Source of the DNA: Cannabis sativa
Lineage: Eukaryota > Streptophyta > Magnoliopsida > Rosales > Cannabaceae
DNA: 64,000 bases
Assembly: GCF_029168945.1 (NCBI RefSeq)
Contig: NC_083602.1
Location: 49,165,442 to 49,229,441, forward strand
Reading direction: 5' to 3'
Shown: piece by piece, positions 59,701-64,000 of the stretch
How the letters are laid out: each line of letters starts with the position of its first letter
Position numbering within the stretch: position 1 is the stretch's first letter
Notes under the pieces: model-generated
The model's database searches: none
The model's input: the letters and a program-made list of their open reading frames with translations, nothing else
What the model was told of the DNA's origin: nothing
Position numbers and translations under genes: made by a program

Positions 59701-62700
59701 CTTCCTCCTCCTTAAATGGTGATACCCCTCAAGCCCTTGTGCCTGAATCCACTCTCACATTAGATTCTTCACTGCCTGGTATCTTGACTCTGGTGCAACT
59801 CATCACATGACAAATGATGCTGATCATCTCAACTCTGTGTCTAACTATAAAGGCAAAGCCAAAGTGGTAGTAGGTAATAGTTCCTCTCTTCCCATAAATC
59901 ATATTTGATCAAGTTCTGTTTGTCCTAATTTCCCTAATAATTCATTGGTCTTGCAAGATATTCTTCATGTACCTAGTGTAACCAAAAACCTACTTAGTAT
60001 TTCTCAATATACTAAGCATAACCATGTCATTCTTGAATTTGATGAATTGTCTTGTCTCGTAAAGGACATACAACCAAGCAAGTTCTTCTGCAGGGCCATC
60101 TCAATGAAGCTCTCTATTAGCTTCAAGTCCCAGCATCCAAATCTCAAGGCATTGTCCCTGCCTCTGTCAGTTTCAAACCCAAGGCTCTCAACCATACAAC
60201 CACAAGTAATCATGTTCATGACAAATCCAAAACTGTCAATGTTTGGCACTGCAGACTTGGTCATCCCTCTCAGCCTATACTATATAAAGTTCTTTCTCAT
60301 GTTGTTCCAAATGTAAAGTGCAAACCACTAGATTTTTGTAATGCTTGTCAAACTGGAAAATTGCACCAGTTTAGTTTCAAAAGTACTGAAAATAAAACCA
60401 CAAAAACCTTTGATTTGATTTTAACTGATGTATGAGGTCCTTCCTTTTATACTTCAGCTGATGGTTTTAAGTATTACATTAACTTTATTGATGATTTCAC
60501 CAAATTTACATGGTTATTTCCTATGAAAAACAAGTGTGAGGCTAGTAACATCTTTATATAGTTTAACACCTTTGTGGAAAGACAATTTCAAATTAAAATA
60601 AAATCAGTGCAATCTGATCTTGGTAAAGAATATGAGCCATTGCATAAACTTTTTACTAATCTTGGCATAATTTAAAGAAATTCTTGCCCCCATACTCACC
60701 AACAACAAGGTCGAGTTGAGAGGAAACATCGACATGTTGTTGACCTTGGCCTCACACTGCTGTCACAAGCCAAAACGCCACTATCTTTCTGGTGGGAAGC
60801 TTTTGCTTCTGCTGCCTACCTAATAAATTGATTACCTACTCCCACACTCAATTATCAAACATCCTATCAAACACTTTTTTAGCAAATATCATATTACAAC
60901 CTACTCAAAATTTTTGGTTGCTCCTGTTTTCCTCTTTTCAAATCTTGTGCATCACACAAAGTTTCTTTCAGGTCTTCCAAATGTGTTTTCATAGGCTACA
61001 GTGTCAATTTCAAAAGGTATAGGTGTCTTCATCCCTCAGGAAGAATATATGTGGCAAGAAGTGTTACCTTTAATGAACAAGAATCCCATATGTCAGTCTC
61101 TTCCTCCCATTCAACCCACTATCAACACCTCAACCAATAATTAGCAACTCTTTCTCATACCAAGTTCAAACACTATTCATCCACCAACCCCAAATCACAT
61201 CTCACCACCTCCAAATCCTCCACCACCTCCAAACAGAGCATCCATTCAAGACAGATGTCTCCTGTCAACACCAGATCCTCTTCTGGTTCAGTAACTCTAC
61301 CAGTTGCCAATCCACCCATCTGTCCCAACACTAACCTTCACCCTATGGTCACTAGGTCCAAGTTAGGCATCTACAAGCCAAAGACATTTCTTGCATACTC
61401 CAATGATGAAAAGGAACCAACTTCATTTAAGGAAGCTTTTTCCAATCCCAAATGGAATGCATCCATGAACAATGAAATGACAACTTTAAAGAAAAAGAAA
61501 ACATGGACTCTTGTGCCTAGAACTTCTGAGATGGTTATTGTACAAAATAAATGGGTCTATAGGATTAAACTTAATGCAGATGGCATTGTTGAAAGGCTTA
61601 AAGCAAGACTAGTGGCCAAAGGTTTCCAACAAACTCCAGCCATTGATTTCTTTGAAACCTATAGCCCTGTGATAAAACCTTGCACCATAAGAATTATGTT
61701 CACCTTAGCTATCTCTAATGGCTGGGAAATCCAACAAATTGACATAAATAATGCTTTTTTGAATGGGCAACTACAAGAAGATGTGTACATGGCACAACCA
61801 CAAGGTTTTGTGGACCCTACTTACCCCAACCATGTGTGCAAACTTCACAAGGAAATATATGGTCTTAAACAGGCTCCTCAAGCTTGGTTTGATACTCTCA
61901 ATGGTACTCTGGTTCAATGGGGATACACCAATAAAAAATCTGACAGCAGCCTGTTTTTCTCAATCAAAAATGGTAACTTGCTTCTTATCTTGGTGTATGT
62001 GGATGACAATCTCATAACAGGTGTTGATACAGCTGAGATTCAACATCTAATCTCTACCTTGAACAACAGTTTCTCTCTCAAAAACCTTGGACCAGTTCAA
62101 TACTTCTTGGGTTTTGAAGTTCAAAAACAACAAATGAAATTTGCTTGACACAACAAAAGTACACCAGGGATCTTCTGGCCAAAACCCAATTACTCGACTC
62201 AAAACCTCAGTCCACACCAATGTGCTCCACAACCAAACTCTCAGCAACAATAAGTACCCCCATGGACAACCCAACACACTACAGAAGCATCATTGGTGCA
62301 CTTCAGTACCTCATCATGTCAAGACCCGATGATGCCTTTACTGTAAATAAATTGAGCCAATATATGCAAGCTCCAACATCTGAACAATGGGGAGCCTGTA
62401 AAAAAATACTCATATATCTTGCAGGTTTAATAGGACATGGATTGGTCTATAAACCTGCTACTAGATTTGACATCCAAGGCTTCACTGATTCTGATTGGGC
62501 AGGGTGCTTTGATGACAGAAAATCAACATCAGGGTATTGTATATTCCTAGGAGAAAATTTAATCAGTTGGTGTTCCAAGAAGCAAATTGTTGTTGCTCGA
62601 TCGAGTACAGAATTTGAATATAGAGCCCTTGCTCTTGCCACTGTAGAGATAATATGGATATAATCTCTTCTATTTGAGATATGTATCCACTATAATCTAC

Positions 62701-62950
62701 CTCCAATTCTCTGCTGTGACAACCTAGGAGCTAGATCCTGAGCTTCCAACCCTGTGTTTCACGCTCGAACCAAACACATGGAGGTGGACCTCCATTTTGT
62801 TCGAGATAAAATCATTGCCAAGCAGCTTGACATAAGTTATGTGGAAACAGAAAATCAGATAGCAGATTTATTCACAAAACCGCTTACTGCAATGCCATTT
62901 CAATATCTTCTCAGCAAGTTAACAACTGGTTTACACAAATGTCACTTGAG
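59700..62950 (+). pseudogene. pol: Element F pol (broken): protease, integrase, RT, RNase H
   Basis: Blocks in order across frames: a damaged protease stretch near 59785 and L-L-S-I-S-Q-Y near 59990. Integrase has V-W-H-C-R-L-G-H-P (about 60240), L-T-D-V (about 60420), S-D-L-G-K-E-Y (about 60617) and R-V-E-R-K-H (about 60712). An open RT frame at 61255-62148 (297 codons) has K-A-R-L-V-A-K-G-F and Y-V-D-D. After a frameshift, 62145-62663 holds connection and RNase H sequence with D-S-D-W-A-G and S-T-S-G-Y, ending in a premature TAA. The C-terminal T-K-H ... T-K-P-L block lies at 62754-62969. Integrase frames are interrupted by stops at least three times. The element is dead, but divergence is moderate. 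Confidence 0.85.
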
Positions 62951-62956
62951 GGGGGC

Positions 62957-63090
62957 TATTGGAATTTAAAATGGCTAAGTCTCCAATTATTATTTCATTT
63001 TCTATTTTTTATGTTTTACTTAATGTAACAGTACTTGAGTTAGTTTTTGTTACTCTTCTCTTGCAATTAACTATATATATAAATGTCAAG
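62957..63090 (+). repeat. Element F 3' LTR remnant
   Basis: Begins TATTGGAATTT after the purine tract and stops after 'aaatgtcaag', about 134 bp in. The (CT)n and distal part are missing. Confidence 0.75.
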
Positions 63091-63100
63091 TAGTGGTACC

Positions 63101-63403
63101 TATTGGAATTGAAAATGGCTAAGACTCCAGTTATTGTTTCATTTTTTTGTTTATTATGTTTTACTCAATGTAACAGTACTTGAGTTAGTTAGAAGTAGTT
63201 AGAAGTTAGTTAAAGTTTGTTACTCTACTCTTGTAATTAACTCTGTATATAAATGTCAAGCTTGGCAAACTGTTTTTCTGTTGAGCAATATTTTTCCATC
63301 TCTCTCTCTCTCTCTCTCTCCTCCATTGTCTTCTTGCTCAAGCTCAAGTATTGAAAATTCAGTACTCTTACATGGTATCAGAGCCATGTCGAATCATGGC
63401 AAC
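63101..63403 (+). repeat. Extra element-F LTR plus primer site (partial duplication)
   Basis: A full LTR (63101-63372) is followed by the primer site TGGTATCAGAGCC (63373-63385) and 18 bp of gag leader, then cut by another element. It is preceded by the same 10 bp, TAGTGGTACC, that precedes the 5' LTR at 58430. It therefore looks like a duplicate of the element's left boundary, not its 3' LTR. Confidence 0.75.
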
Positions 63404-64000
63404 TATTGGATATATTTTACTAAGATCTAGATTTACTAACAAGTATGTTTCATTAACATCCTAATATGAATTATAAAATAATGAAATAAACACATATAAA
63501 GTTTAGTAAACCTTACATTGGGTGCAGCGGAATATAATGACTCTTTCCGTTCAGATATCTAGCCCTTGATTCCTTTCTTTAGCAGAGCATTATCAATATC
63601 TGAACCTGGATCTCTTTCTCTCCTTCCTTTGATGCTGCTTCTCCTTCTTGTTGGTTGATTTTCCACAGTCTTACGCACTATGATTGAGATACCACTTGAT
63701 GTGTGTGGGCACTCACTCATTCACTCAAGGAATTCGAAATTTAGAGAAGAAAAGAAGAGAGAAGTGGTTCGGCCTATAGAGAAAAGAATAGGAGGCTCAG
63801 TTTTCATCTGACAGAATTAAGTGTGAATGAGAGCCATCACTATCTATTTATAGGTAACCACCTAGGTTTAAGTTAGAATTATTTGGCATTAAAATAATGA
63901 AAAAATAAATTATAAAACCCTATAAGTGTGGCCGGCCATGGGCCTTGGATAATGGGCCTCACATATGCAATTTTGCTGTTTTATCATTTCTGCATCTCAT
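63404..64000 (-). repeat. Family-1 LTR, minus orientation, running off the window
   Basis: Begins TATTGGATATATTTTACTAA and follows the reversed LTR of element C from 30929 on. It shares 'ttacattgggtgcagcggaa' and the 'ggtttaagttagaatt' region. The rest lies outside the window. Confidence 0.85.

Larger units (their letters stand above)
58430..63090 (+). mobile_element. Element F: decayed Ty1/copia (Ale/Retrofit-like)
   Basis: Short 5' LTR (58430-58763), perfect initiator-Met primer site (58764-58776), gag-protease-integrase-RT-RNase H order, polypurine tract (about 62946-62956) and a 3' LTR remnant (62957-63090). The order integrase before RT defines Ty1/copia. Short LTRs and the C-terminal T-K-H ... 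D-L-H-F-V-R block suggest the Ale/Retrofit lineage. Many stops and frameshifts make it inactive. Confidence 0.85.

Overview
The window is plant nuclear DNA, almost certainly a eudicot. It holds a 5S-bearing Cassandra TRIM, a Tekay-type chromovirus, Ty1/copia elements, a Helitron terminus, a hAT-like element, LINE tails and a SINE tail in very AT-rich DNA. No intact host gene, rRNA gene, tRNA gene or CRISPR array is visible. The species cannot be fixed from sequence alone. No database search was run, so families are named from motifs only.

Positions 1-46532 are a nest of LTR retrotransposons, mostly one large Ty1/copia-like family, called 'family 1' here. Its LTRs are about 1.86-1.95 kb (TGTTGG...CCAACA). 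Its leader is very long and non-coding, and its pol region is decayed. Element A (+) has a truncated 5' part at 1-757, resumes at 3654 and ends with its 3' LTR at 6575-8440. A family-1 solo LTR (763-3653, TSD GGAAG) sits inside A, and a Cassandra TRIM (2699-3638, TSD AATAT) sits inside that solo LTR. Element B (+) spans about 9270-19284 and has a truncated, chimeric 5' LTR. Element D (-) spans 19285-46532. It is split by complete element C (-, 22995-32787, TSD GAATA) and by a Ty3/gypsy Tekay-type element E (-, 34878-44304, TSD TTAGA). E is the only element with nearly intact coding capacity. Its gag and pol reading frames are long and are separated by one frame change near 40340.

Positions 46533-58400 are lower-copy, AT-rich DNA with small insertions. 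These are a LINE reverse-transcriptase tail (46533-47160), a Helitron-like element (47773-48484), another LINE tail (about 51282-51490), and a hAT-like element (about 52269-54346). The hAT-like element carries two exons of a captured DUF538-like gene with an in-frame stop. A LINE stub and a SINE stub, each with a clear target-site duplication, lie within 280 bp of each other (56534-56826). A probable solo Ty3/gypsy LTR occupies about 57626-58400.

Positions 58430-63403 are a decayed short-LTR Ty1/copia element F, probably Ale/Retrofit-like, with a rearranged 3' end that includes an extra LTR copy. The window closes inside another family-1 LTR (63404 onward, minus).

The least expected observations are these. 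Family-1 copies share the same dead pol, so the family probably spread as a non-autonomous element. Its leader has a GC-rich island in which a long hairpin keeps its pairing while its stem sequence changes between copies. The hAT-like element has captured a gene fragment. The two LTRs of E differ mainly inside a palindrome- and repeat-rich patch.
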